Below are positions 32,916-41,244 of a DNA stretch of 64,000 nt, piece after piece. The notes under the pieces were generated by a model, which was not told the DNA's origin, made no database searches, and saw nothing but the letters and a program-made list of their open reading frames with translations. How positions within the stretch are numbered: the stretch's first letter is position 1; every line of letters begins with the position of its first letter. Origin of the DNA: Pseudomonas viridiflava (lineage in GTDB: Bacteria > Pseudomonadota > Gammaproteobacteria > Pseudomonadales > Pseudomonadaceae); contig NZ_RBTP01000069.1 of assembly GCF_003702045.1 (NCBI RefSeq), positions 159,751 through 223,750 of the forward strand, given 5' to 3'. Made by a program: the position numbers and the translations under genes.

Positions 32916-34295
32916 ATGCGTTGCCTGCTGTTCGCTTGTCTGCTTCTCGGCTCACTCCCTTCGTTCGCCCTTGACCGTCTCAAGGTCGAGGGCTATCTGC
33001 TGCCCAATGGTTTACAAGTCATTCTGAAACCCGGCTACGACAAGGGTCACGTCGCGATTCGTCTGGTCGTGGGCATCGGTTTCGATGATTTCCCGTGCCA
33101 GGACAAAGAGCTGCCGCATTTGCTTGAGCACCTGTTGTTCAGCGGCGTCGATGCAGGCGGTGAGGGCGGCCTTGAGGAGCGGATGCAGGCGCTGGGCGGC
33201 GAGTGGAACGCCTTTACCAGCAACACCGACACCACGTTCGTACTGGAAGCGCCCGCCCGAAACCAGCGCAAGGTGCTGGACCTGCTGCTGGGCGTCATGA
33301 CCCGAACCGAGCTGACCCAGGAACGCCTCGACAACGTTAAGCGTATCGTGGAGCGCGAGGATGGCGGGCACTCTTCACACTTGCAGCGCCTGCTTGACCG
33401 GCGTGATTCCAGCCACAGCGCAAGCAGTCAACTGGCAATCGAGCTGGGGCTCAAGTGCGCCGAGCGTCCGGAAGTGGACCCCATCAAGCTGGAACACATC
33501 GAAGAAGTTTTTGCCAGTTGGTACGCCCCCAATAACATGACGCTGATCGTCGTCGGCGATCTGGACAAACTGCTGCCTGCCTATCTGGAGCGCACCTACG
33601 GCAAGCTGGCCCCGACAGACCCGATCGACCATCCGCCACTGGCCGAAAGCAACGGATCCGCCGAACACAGGCGTGAACTGGAGCGCGGCGGGCTGGGCTC
33701 AAACGCCAAGCTCCACCTGATCTACACCGAACCGCAACTGGACGATCAACACGACGAAACCTGGGATCTGGTCGAGTCCTACCTGGATTGGGCGCTGTAC
33801 ACAGACCTGCGCCTGAAACAGGGTTTGTCCTACGGGCCTTCTGTTGATCGTGAAGTGTTCGGCGATGTCGGGTTTCTCAGCCTGAACGCAGATGTCGAAC
33901 GAGAAGACGCCGATGTGGCCGAACGGGAAATACTGGCCCTGGTCGAGCGCCTGCAAAAGGACGGCATGCAGCCCGAAACCTTTGCGCGTTTGCAGGACGC
34001 GGCCATTGCCAGACAGGCGTGGGCCGTTCAAGGCAACAGCGCATTGGCCGATTACTACTGGGGGGCGATCAACGATTACGAGGACGGTCGCTTCGTCGAT
34101 CCAGCCAAACGCATCAAGGCTGTCAGTTTTGAAACCGCCAACCGTGCCATGCGTCAATTACTGGCTCAACCGGGCTATTTGCGCATCGAAAAACCCCTGC
34201 TTGGCTATGACGGCCTGTACTGGGTGATCGGTGCGGTGCTGGGCCTGATCGTGTTGTTGGCGTTCTTGCGCTACCGGCGTTTGCATAACAAATAA
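32916..34295 (+). CDS. M16 family zinc metallopeptidase, membrane-anchored
   Basis: A 459-residue protein: signal peptide (MRCLLFACLLLGSLPSFA), inverted zinc motif HLLEH (His68, Glu71, His72), a later Glu-rich segment near residue 140-150 to supply the third ligand, and a C-terminal TM helix (about residues 426-448) followed by RYRRLHNK. So the catalytic part should be periplasmic and held in the inner membrane by its tail. M16 proteins usually have two paired halves in one chain or two genes; this is about the length of one full pitrilysin half-pair (two M16 units). The substrate is unknown. It lies 97 bases before the DUF5924 gene. Confidence 0.9.
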   Translation: MRCLLFACLLLGSLPSFALDRLKVEGYLLPNGLQVILKPGYDKGHVAIRLVVGIGFDDFPCQDKELPHLLEHLLFSGVDAGGEGGLEERMQALGGEWNAFTSNTDTTFVLEAPARNQRKVLDLLLGVMTRTELTQERLDNVKRIVEREDGGHSSHLQRLLDRRDSSHSASSQLAIELGLKCAERPEVDPIKLEHIEEVFASWYAPNNMTLIVVGDLDKLLPAYLERTYGKLAPTDPIDHPPLAESNGSAEHRRELERGGLGSNAKLHLIYTEPQLDDQHDETWDLVESYLDWALYTDLRLKQGLSYGPSVDREVFGDVGFLSLNADVEREDADVAEREILALVERLQKDGMQPETFARLQDAAIARQAWAVQGNSALADYYWGAINDYEDGRFVDPAKRIKAVSFETANRAMRQLLAQPGYLRIEKPLLGYDGLYWVIGAVLGLIVLLAFLRYRRLHNK

Positions 34296-34392
34296 GCGTC
34301 GACCGATGGAATGCATGCTGCATTCAGTAACGTGTTCAGCATTGTTATGCTGCGCGGCTTTTCGAATGTTTCAACCCGAGTGAACTGTCCAA

Positions 34393-35574
34393 ATGCCCGA
34401 CCTGAACCGCTTTGTTACACCCGTGCTCGACTTGATGCAGCGCTATCCGGGCCTCATTGCGGCTTTTGGTTTCGTCTCCGGTATTGCCAGTTTCATTCTG
34501 GTCGATCGACAGGAAGGCCTGGCGACCTGGATCGCAGTGGTCATGCTGATCAGTTGGCTGTGGCTGATGGTCGAAAACACGATGGTCGGGATGCTCAACA
34601 AGGCCATCGGCCGTGAGATTCCGCAAGGCTTGCTGCGTTATGGCACGCAGATGATTCACCAGGAAAGCCTGTTCTTCGTACTGCCGTTCTTCTTCATCAC
34701 CACGACGTGGAACAGCGGCCAGGCCGTTTTCACCGCCTTACTGGGCGCTGCAGGGCTGATTTCGATCATCGATCCGTTGTACTACAAATGGCTCGCGCCT
34801 CGCCGCTGGCTGTTCATGGCGTTGCACACACTGACGTTGTTCGCCGCCTTGCTGACTGCGCTGCCCATCATCGTGCACCTGACAACCGCCGAAAGTTACA
34901 AGCTGGCGCTTGGTGTCGCGATGCTGCTGTCTTTTCCGAGCCTGGCCTCGAGTTTCCCGCTGACCAATTGGCGCAATGCGTTGATGGTACTCACTATGAT
35001 TGTGGTAGCAGGCGGCGCGGGATGGTTGCTGCGTTCCTGGGTGCCGCCTGCCACGTTGTGGTTGACCGAGGTGGCCGTCAGCCCTGACTTCGATGACAAG
35101 AACCGCACGCCGGGCGACAGCATCCGTCAGATCAGCGCCAGCCAGCTGCGCAGCAGCGGATTGTATGCGTACACCGCCATCAACGCCCCACGTGGCCTTG
35201 AGGAGCGTATTTATCATGTATGGCGGCATGACGGTAAAGAGATGGACCGAATCGCCCTGGACATCCACGGCGGGCGCAAGGAAGGCTATCGCGCCTGGAC
35301 ACACAAACAGAATTTTCCGCAGGACGTAGTCGGGCGCTGGCAGGTGAGGGTGCTGACCGAGGACGGGCAGATGATCGGCGTGCTGCGTTTCAACGTGACC
35401 GAAGCCGATGAGCCCGCCGTCAAGCGACCGACCGGCAGGATCATCAAACTCAAGCCTGGCGGCGATACGGGCGAGGAAGGCAAGCCCGAATCAGCGCCTG
35501 AAAAATCCGCGCCCGCTCAGCCGGAGCAGAAGGCACCGGAAGCTGAAGCAGCGCCCGAGACGCCCGCTCAATAA
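34393..35574 (+). CDS. DUF5924/DUF2914 membrane protein
   Basis: A 393-residue protein. Residues about 20-230 hold six or so TM helices (MQRYPGLIAAFGFVSGIASFILV onward), matching DUF5924. Residues about 240-335 form a soluble beta-rich domain like DUF2914 (IYHVWRHDGKEMDRIALDIHGG, GRWQVRVLTEDGQMIG). The C-terminal 50 residues are Pro/Glu/Ala-rich and low-complexity. Function is unknown. Position next to the anchored peptidase may be meaningful. Confidence 0.82.
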   Translation: MPDLNRFVTPVLDLMQRYPGLIAAFGFVSGIASFILVDRQEGLATWIAVVMLISWLWLMVENTMVGMLNKAIGREIPQGLLRYGTQMIHQESLFFVLPFFFITTTWNSGQAVFTALLGAAGLISIIDPLYYKWLAPRRWLFMALHTLTLFAALLTALPIIVHLTTAESYKLALGVAMLLSFPSLASSFPLTNWRNALMVLTMIVVAGGAGWLLRSWVPPATLWLTEVAVSPDFDDKNRTPGDSIRQISASQLRSSGLYAYTAINAPRGLEERIYHVWRHDGKEMDRIALDIHGGRKEGYRAWTHKQNFPQDVVGRWQVRVLTEDGQMIGVLRFNVTEADEPAVKRPTGRIIKLKPGGDTGEEGKPESAPEKSAPAQPEQKAPEAEAAPETPAQ

Positions 35575-35578
35575 CCCG

Positions 35579-36820
35579 TCAGGCGGCAGTGGCGCCGAAG
35601 AACCAGTAACACACGAAGATCGCCGCCACCACGCCACAAAACTCGGCCAGCAGCGCGCAACCCACGGCATGACGGGCGCGCTGAATGCCAACGGCGCCGA
35701 AATACACCGCCAGTACGTAGAACGTGGTTTCGGTACTGCCCTGAATGGTCGCGGCCGCCAAGGCCGCGAAGCTGTCCACGCCCTGGGTCTGCATGGTTTC
35801 AATCAGCAAGGCCCTCGCGGCGCTGCCGGAGAAGGGTTTGACCATCGCCGTCGGCAAGGCATCGACGAAGCGCGTGTCCCAGCCCAGCCACTCCACCAGG
35901 TGCCTGATGCCTTCCAGGCCGAAGTCCAATGCGCCTGAAGCACGTAACACGCCGACTGCGCAGAGCATCGCGACCAGATACGGCAACAGGCTCTTGGCGA
36001 CGTCAAAGCCTTCCTTTGCGCCTTCGACAAACGCCTCGTACACCTGCACTTTGCGCAGCGAGCCGATGATCAGAAACATCATGATCAGGCCAAACAGTGT
36101 GAGGTTACCCAAAATGGACGAAAGGCCCGCCAGCGCAGCGGCTGACAGCGTGGCCAGAAACGCCATGAAGCCGCCCAGCAGCAGCGCGCCAGGTATCAGA
36201 TAAGCCAGCACCACCGGATCCCATAGACGCAGGCGCTGCATGAACGCAACCGACAGCAGGCCCACGACCGTGGAGGCACTTGTTGCCAGCAGGATCGGCA
36301 GGAACACCAGCGTGGGATCGACCGCGCCTTGCTGCGCCCGATACATGAAGATCGTCACTGGCAATAGAGTCAGGGACGATGCGTTCAAGACCAGAAACAG
36401 AATCTGCGCGTTGCTCGCGGTGTCCTTGCTGGGGTTGAGCTCCTGCAACGAGCGCATAGCCTTAAGGCCGATGGGCGTTGCAGCATTATCCAGCCCGAGT
36501 GCGTTGGCAGCGAAGTTCAGGGTAATCAGACCCAGCGCTGGATGACCCGGCGGCACTTCCGGCATCAGACGCAAAAACAGCGGCCCCAGCACTTTGGCCA
36601 GCCAGTCGACGATCCCGGCTTTCTCGGCGATGCGCAGAAAACCAAGCCAAAGGGTGAGGGTGCCGAACAGCAGCACCATGACTTCGACCGACAGTTTGGC
36701 CATCGCAAAGATGCTCTCGACCATCGCCGCAAAAATGCCCGCGTTGCCGCCGACCAGCCACTGCGCCATCGCGGAAATCGCCGCCACGACAAAAAAACCA
36801 AGCCACAGGCCATTGAGCAT
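35579..36820 (-). CDS. SpmA-SpmB fused nucleoside-recognition protein
   Basis: A 413-residue inner-membrane protein. The first about 200 residues match SpmA (MLNGLWLGFFVVAAISAMAQWL, GLDNAATPIGLKAMRSLQELNP), the second half SpmB (VYEAFVEGAKEGFDVAKSLLPYLVAMLCAVGVLRASG, GSTETTFYVLAVYFG). In Bacillus these are separate spore-core dehydration proteins; Pseudomonas does not sporulate, so another transport role is likely. It converges on the DUF5924 gene with a 4-base gap. Confidence 0.9.
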   Translation of the reverse strand: MLNGLWLGFFVVAAISAMAQWLVGGNAGIFAAMVESIFAMAKLSVEVMVLLFGTLTLWLGFLRIAEKAGIVDWLAKVLGPLFLRLMPEVPPGHPALGLITLNFAANALGLDNAATPIGLKAMRSLQELNPSKDTASNAQILFLVLNASSLTLLPVTIFMYRAQQGAVDPTLVFLPILLATSASTVVGLLSVAFMQRLRLWDPVVLAYLIPGALLLGGFMAFLATLSAAALAGLSSILGNLTLFGLIMMFLIIGSLRKVQVYEAFVEGAKEGFDVAKSLLPYLVAMLCAVGVLRASGALDFGLEGIRHLVEWLGWDTRFVDALPTAMVKPFSGSAARALLIETMQTQGVDSFAALAAATIQGSTETTFYVLAVYFGAVGIQRARHAVGCALLAEFCGVVAAIFVCYWFFGATAA

Positions 36821-37021
36821 CGGATAAGTCCCTCACAAGATGCGGGGATGATAACGGCGAGGGGGGCAGGAGGGAAATCGGAGGCTGCCCGCTTCACAGC
36901 CAGAAGCGAACGCGTAGCGAAGGACCGAGCGGTGTGTGAGGTTTTGATCGTGCGGACGTTGAACATACCAAGCGGCTCCCACGCTGGAGCGTAGGAGCGA
37001 TGAGTGCAAGGAACTCAGCAA
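36821..37021. other. 201-base gap with an R2-like fragment
   Basis: No gene is visible. The fragment near 36970-37000 (GCGGCTCCCACGCTGGAGCG then TAGGAGCGATGAG) recalls the tail of the R2 repeats. It would also contain the promoter of the leftward SpmAB fusion gene. Confidence 0.4.
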
Positions 37022-38353
37022 TCACTTAGCGGCAGGGTTCACCAGCGGAACGGGTTCCTTGCTGCGCCAGTGCGGCAGGGAGTCCCAGTAGGCCTGGCCC
37101 TTCGCATCGTCATACATGCCTTCCCAGCGCGAAATGACCAGTACGGCCAGCGCGTTGCCGATGACGTTCAGGGCGGTGCGCGCCATGTCCATGATGCGGT
37201 CGACGCCTGCAATGAAGGCCAGACCTTCCAATGGGATGCCTGCGCTACCCAATGTCGCCAGCAGCACGACGAAGGACACGCCCGGAACGCCTGCGATGCC
37301 CTTGGACGTCACCATCAGCGTTACGACCAGCATCAACTGCGCGCCAATGGACAAATCGATGCCATAAAGCTGGGCGATGAACATGGCGGCGATGCTCTGG
37401 TAGAGCGTCGAGCCATCAAGGTTGAACGAGTAGCCGGTGGGCACCACGAAGCTGCAAATCGCTTTCGGCGCGCCGTAGGCTTCCATTTTCTGAATCACGC
37501 GGGGCAATACGGTTTCAGAGCTTGCTGTGGAATACGCCAGAATCAGCTCATCCTTGAAAATCCGCATCAGCTTCAGAACTGAAAAGCCGAACGCCCGGGC
37601 AATCAGGCCCAGTACCACGAACGCAAAGAAAGCGATGGCGACATAGACCAGAATCACCAGCTTGGCGAGCGGCAGCAGCGAGGCGAAACCGAAGTTGGCG
37701 ACGGTCACCGCGATCAGGGCGAAAACGCCGATCGGTGCGTAGTTCATGATCATGTGCGTGACCTTGAACATCGTTTCCGAGACGCCCTGGAACAGTCTGA
37801 CCAGCGGATCACGCACTTCGGCTTGAAGGCTCGAAAGGCCCAGGCCAAACAGCACCGAGAAGAAGATGATGGGCAGCATCTCGCCACGCGCCATCGCCGC
37901 AAAAATGTTGGACGGGATCAGATTGAGGATCGTGGCGATAAACGCGTGATCGTGCTGAACCTCGGCAGTGGTCTGCTGATATTTGGAGATATCGACCGTG
38001 CCCAACGTGCTCATGTCGATGCCGGTGCCCGGGTGGAAGACATTGGCCAGCACCAGACCGACCAGAATCGCGATGGTGGTCACCACCTCGAAATAGAGGA
38101 TGGTCTTCAGACCTATGCGACCCAGCTTTTTGGCATCTCCCACGCCCGCAATGCCCACTACGAGCGATGCGACAACGATGGGGATAACAATCATCTTGAT
38201 CAGACGAATGAAGATATCACCGGCCGGTTGCAGGATATTGCTGATCCACCAGGCCTTTTCAGCACTGAAGTGATTGAGCGCGGCACCGACCAGGATACCC
38301 AGCGCCAGACCGATAAGAATCTGCCAGGCCAGACTCAGCTTTGCCTTCTTCAT
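37022..38353 (-). CDS. gltP: Glutamate/aspartate:proton symporter
   Basis: A 443-residue DAACS transporter with about eight TM helices and two re-entrant hairpins. Signatures: SSETVLPRVIQKMEAYGAP (hairpin 1), VVPTGYSFNLDGSTLYQSIAAMF, and GIAGVPGVSFVVLLATL (hairpin 2). It imports acidic amino acids with protons. In P. aeruginosa gltP also lies just before the Ivy-AlgB region, so the synteny supports the name. Start at 38353 (MKKAKLSLAWQ) follows AAAGGG. Confidence 0.95.
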   Translation of the reverse strand: MKKAKLSLAWQILIGLALGILVGAALNHFSAEKAWWISNILQPAGDIFIRLIKMIVIPIVVASLVVGIAGVGDAKKLGRIGLKTILYFEVVTTIAILVGLVLANVFHPGTGIDMSTLGTVDISKYQQTTAEVQHDHAFIATILNLIPSNIFAAMARGEMLPIIFFSVLFGLGLSSLQAEVRDPLVRLFQGVSETMFKVTHMIMNYAPIGVFALIAVTVANFGFASLLPLAKLVILVYVAIAFFAFVVLGLIARAFGFSVLKLMRIFKDELILAYSTASSETVLPRVIQKMEAYGAPKAICSFVVPTGYSFNLDGSTLYQSIAAMFIAQLYGIDLSIGAQLMLVVTLMVTSKGIAGVPGVSFVVLLATLGSAGIPLEGLAFIAGVDRIMDMARTALNVIGNALAVLVISRWEGMYDDAKGQAYWDSLPHWRSKEPVPLVNPAAK

Positions 38354-38998
38354 TTCATTACCCTTTGTTCAAAGTGGCTTGGTCCACTCCAAAACCGTCA
38401 CGTTGAAAGCGCTTTTCCACAGCAGTTTCAGGCGGCGGATGCCTTTGGAAATGTCCACAGAAGGTCACCGCAGGCGAGCATCCCGTCTCTATAGCAGGCG
38501 AAAAAAAGTCGCAACTATTCCCACCCCATGCGCACACGTCTAATGCCGTAAACGACTACCCCATGCAGGATCGGCATACAAAAACGACCAAAAGAATTGA
38601 TTTGCGACACGGAAGAAGAGGGCGATTCGGCGCGAAGCTGGCTAGAACGTCGCCTAAAGGAGGCAAGAGGGAAATTATCGAGCGGAGATGAAAAGGTACT
38701 GAAGAAGCGTTTTCCTACAAGATTTTAAGGATATACGGTCAACAGACAGGGAACTAACCGGTAAAACGTAGAGCGCCGCGCAGAACTCATAATTGGACTC
38801 GATGCACACAGCAGCGAGAAATCATGAACGTGCGCGGCAGCTTGCCTGACCCGGCCCTCAACGGAGGTACTCCCTGTACCCCTAGGTCGCGCCGATTCTA
38901 ACAATCAGCACATCCCGGCCCCCTGGTCATGCGCGAACCCTCTTCGGGTCGCACAATAAGAAGAAGTCATCAGGTTTCCACGACTTCTTCCCTCTGGA
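38354..38998. other. 645-base gap between gltP and ivy, no gene visible
   Basis: No frame in either direction has a family signature or good codon pattern. The left part must hold the gltP promoter. The right end carries a perfect 9-bp hairpin (38960-38968 pairing with 38982-38990: GAAGAAGTC / GACTTCTTC) just after the ivy stop, followed on the minus strand by a T-rich run, which could end the ivy transcript. The middle (about 38520-38940) is lower in G+C than its neighbours and could hold an unannotated RNA; I cannot support one. Confidence 0.5.
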
Positions 38999-39463
38999 TC
39001 AATACCAGTTCGGGTCCTTGCGCAGCTGCTCGTTGAGCAGCTGCTTCATGCCCTCGTCAGGCTTGCCCAAATACCGGTAGGTGGCATGACGCGTAGGAGA
39101 TTTGTCAGCTGGGAGGCCAGCAGGCACTTCAACCAACATCGCGTACGCGTCTTCCTTGTCGAGACTGAAAGCCACGATCAAGCGTTTGCTCTTGCACGTA
39201 TCGGTGGTTTCGCACAGCGGCCCCACCAGATACGGATCACCGTCCTCGGTCACTGCCGTCATTTGCTCGGAAGTACCGGACAGGTTCAACACCCATTCCG
39301 GCAAACGCTCTTCCTTCTGCACGACTTTCGTCCAGGTCTGGCGATACTCGGGTGATGAATTAAGCAATTCATTGGCCCGAGCTTGCCCATCATTGGCGGC
39401 TGATGCCAAGGCACTGCCGCCCATGATCAGGGCGGCTGCCAGCGTACGGAGTGACGTATGCAT
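38999..39463 (-). CDS. Ivy family lysozyme-inhibitor-like periplasmic protein
   Basis: A 154-residue protein: signal peptide MHTSLRTLAAALIMGGSALASA, then an Ivy-type domain with a two-cysteine loop CETTDTC followed by KSKRLIVAF. E. coli Ivy uses CKPHDC there, so this belongs to the divergent second branch (P. aeruginosa PA5481-like); inhibition of c-type lysozyme may be weak, and control of the cell's own lytic transglycosylases is another option. The start at 39463 is chosen for the signal peptide; a longer frame antisense-overlaps the DUF1328 gene. It is 2 bases from that gene's stop, so they form one transcript. Confidence 0.85.
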   Translation of the reverse strand: MHTSLRTLAAALIMGGSALASAANDGQARANELLNSSPEYRQTWTKVVQKEERLPEWVLNLSGTSEQMTAVTEDGDPYLVGPLCETTDTCKSKRLIVAFSLDKEDAYAMLVEVPAGLPADKSPTRHATYRYLGKPDEGMKQLLNEQLRKDPNWY

Positions 39464-39465
39464 CG

Positions 39466-39630
39466 TTAGCCTCGACCGCGACGACCGAAGAAGAACGACA
39501 CTACGAACATGACCAGGAACACGACGAACAGGATCTTGGCGATACCGGTAGCGGTGCCTGCGATACCACCGAAGCCCAGAACGGCAGCAACAATGGCGAT
39601 GATCAGAAACGTGATTGCCCAACTCAACAT
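39466..39630 (-). CDS. DUF1328 small membrane protein (YtjA/UPF0391)
   Basis: A 54-residue protein with two TM helices: [20 protein letters not shown], then a [12 protein letters not shown] hinge, then [17 protein letters not shown] and a basic tail RRGRG. Its preceding Shine-Dalgarno is AAGGAG. The family is found in many Proteobacteria, often stress-induced, with no known biochemical role. Too short for most automated listings; it lies between the 94-residue gene and ivy on the same strand. Confidence 0.93.
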
Positions 39631-39688
39631 GGTGATACTCCTTTTTTACATCCGTTTATTTTTGAATGACGCAGTGGTTCAAGTCGGG

Positions 39689-39973
39689 TCAAAAAACCCA
39701 TTTTTGCTGTGGCGCTACTTCATTCGCCGAGACAACACCCTCTACAGGACGCAGGCCCGATGCAGTGCCTTGACTCATCGGAGCGCTGACGCTGCGATAA
39801 GACGCACTGCTGTGAATGATTTGCTGTCTGGTTTCAGTTGCTTCACTGACTTGTGTCCAGCGTTGAAACTGTTGAATGGCAATCAGGGTGACGAGCAGGG
39901 CGAGAAGCAAAAACAAGCCTTGCTGAATGTGAAGAGGGGAGATACGCAATTGTGCAATACGCTGGCTGTTCAT
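39689..39973 (-). CDS. 94-residue single-TM protein, unknown function
   Basis: Starts at 39973 with a strong Shine-Dalgarno GGAGGGG eight bases upstream; the longer in-frame start at 40060 lacks one. A short basic N-terminus is followed by one TM helix (about residues 19-37, LFLLLALLVTLIAIQQF) and a polar Ser/Gln-rich periplasmic or cytoplasmic tail ending QQKWVF. I recognise no family. Probably in the same operon as DUF1328 and ivy (58 bases apart). Confidence 0.65.
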   Translation of the reverse strand: MNSQRIAQLRISPLHIQQGLFLLLALLVTLIAIQQFQRWTQVSEATETRQQIIHSSASYRSVSAPMSQGTASGLRPVEGVVSANEVAPQQKWVF

Positions 39974-40201
39974 TTGCAAATCCCCTCCACCCGGGTGGCA
40001 TTCAATTGTGTGGGTCAGCACGTACCGACCATTCGTTGAAGGGGATATTGCAGACTGCATGCCAGCTTTCTTGACGCATTTAAACGCTTATAAATCAACA
40101 TCTTACAAACTTACGACACTTTTACTTACAAGCAAGCTGCACGATTACACCTTTGCAATCGTGCGTTCTGCACGAAACGTTCTGCGCACCCTCAGCCGCT
40201 G

Positions 40202-41047
40202 TCAGCCTGCGCTGCGGGCCATGACTTTCAGCGCGTCGGCATTCACGCCTTTGACGCCGCGTATATTTCGTGCGATTTCGACCGCCAGTTCCTTCTCCGC
40301 AAAGTTGGCGACCACGCCGTTAAGCGTCACCAGACCCTCTTTGGTGTCGACCTTGATGTTCAGACCATCCAGATTGCGACTGTAGATAAGGCTGGATTTC
40401 ACCTTGCTGGTGATCCAGGCATCGCTGAGCTCTTCGGTCGGGCTCAGGTTCTGAGGCTGAGTCTTGGCTGCAATGGAGTCCGCTGCGCTCAAGCTGATCA
40501 AGTTGTTGACGCTGACCACGCCGTCCGTATTGCTCGCCAGGCTGCCCGCCAGCTCCTTGGCCTCGGGGCTTTGCGCACGGCCCTTGAGCGTCACGACGCC
40601 ATCCTTGCTGTCGACATCGATGGTTAACGCCTCGGTCACGCTGCTCCACAGCAGCTTCGACTTCACGGTGGCAACCAGGGTGGCGTCTTCGAAACGCTGG
40701 GCCATGTTGGCCTTGGTGCCGGGCTCATTAGCAATGGCAGCGTCGATCTCCAACTGATTGTCGACTTTGTCGATGCCCTTGATGTCCAGCGCGATGCGTT
40801 CGGCCAGCTCGCGATCGACCTCGTTTTCTACCTTGCCTTTAAGGATCGCTGTTCCTTTCTCGACATTCACATCGATCTTGAAAGGGCTCAGGTGCTTGTT
40901 CAGCGCAAAGGCCGTCCAGATCGAGCCTTCCTGACGCGCCTCTGCCAGTTGAGTGGGCAGGTCGCCCTGGGCCTGGGCCGGCAAAGGACTGGTTCCCAGC
41001 ACAGCGGCGGTTGCGGTGATCAACGCTAGTTTTTTCAACGAGTGCAT
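40202..41047 (-). CDS. Periplasmic protein with three BON domains
   Basis: A 281-residue protein with a signal peptide (MHSLKKLALITATAAVLGTSPLPAQAQ) and three tandem BON repeats at about residues 45-115, 120-190 and 205-275; each has the marker pattern of a VDxKxGxVTLxG strand, for example VDSKDGVVTLKG and VDTKEGLVTLNG. BON proteins (OsmY type) bind phospholipid or envelope surfaces and respond to osmotic and envelope stress. Start at 41047 follows AGAAGGA. It is divergent from algB across 197 bases. Confidence 0.9.
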   Translation of the reverse strand: MHSLKKLALITATAAVLGTSPLPAQAQGDLPTQLAEARQEGSIWTAFALNKHLSPFKIDVNVEKGTAILKGKVENEVDRELAERIALDIKGIDKVDNQLEIDAAIANEPGTKANMAQRFEDATLVATVKSKLLWSSVTEALTIDVDSKDGVVTLKGRAQSPEAKELAGSLASNTDGVVSVNNLISLSAADSIAAKTQPQNLSPTEELSDAWITSKVKSSLIYSRNLDGLNIKVDTKEGLVTLNGVVANFAEKELAVEIARNIRGVKGVNADALKVMARSAG

Positions 41048-41244
41048 GGCGTTTTCCTTCTGAGGTGGGCTATTCGTCTCCACATGGACGGTTTTAGCGA
41101 CATAAACACGGACTAATCAGCCTGATCGCGATTAATTGAACAGATCGCTAGCATGCATGCCGCTGAATCAATCAGAATTGACCATGCAACTTGCCCGATG
41201 ATTCCGAGACTAACTGAGACAATTCATTAAGGAGCGTAGGAAAA

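Noticed and set aside
38960..38990. Hairpin after ivy as a strong rho-independent terminator
   Set aside because: The stem is perfect, but the following T-rich run is broken (TTATTG), so it is only a possible terminator and was left as part of the gap description.
41200..41244. AlgU promoter before algB
   Set aside because: The near match (CAACTT at 41189) lacks a fitting -10, so it is not supported.
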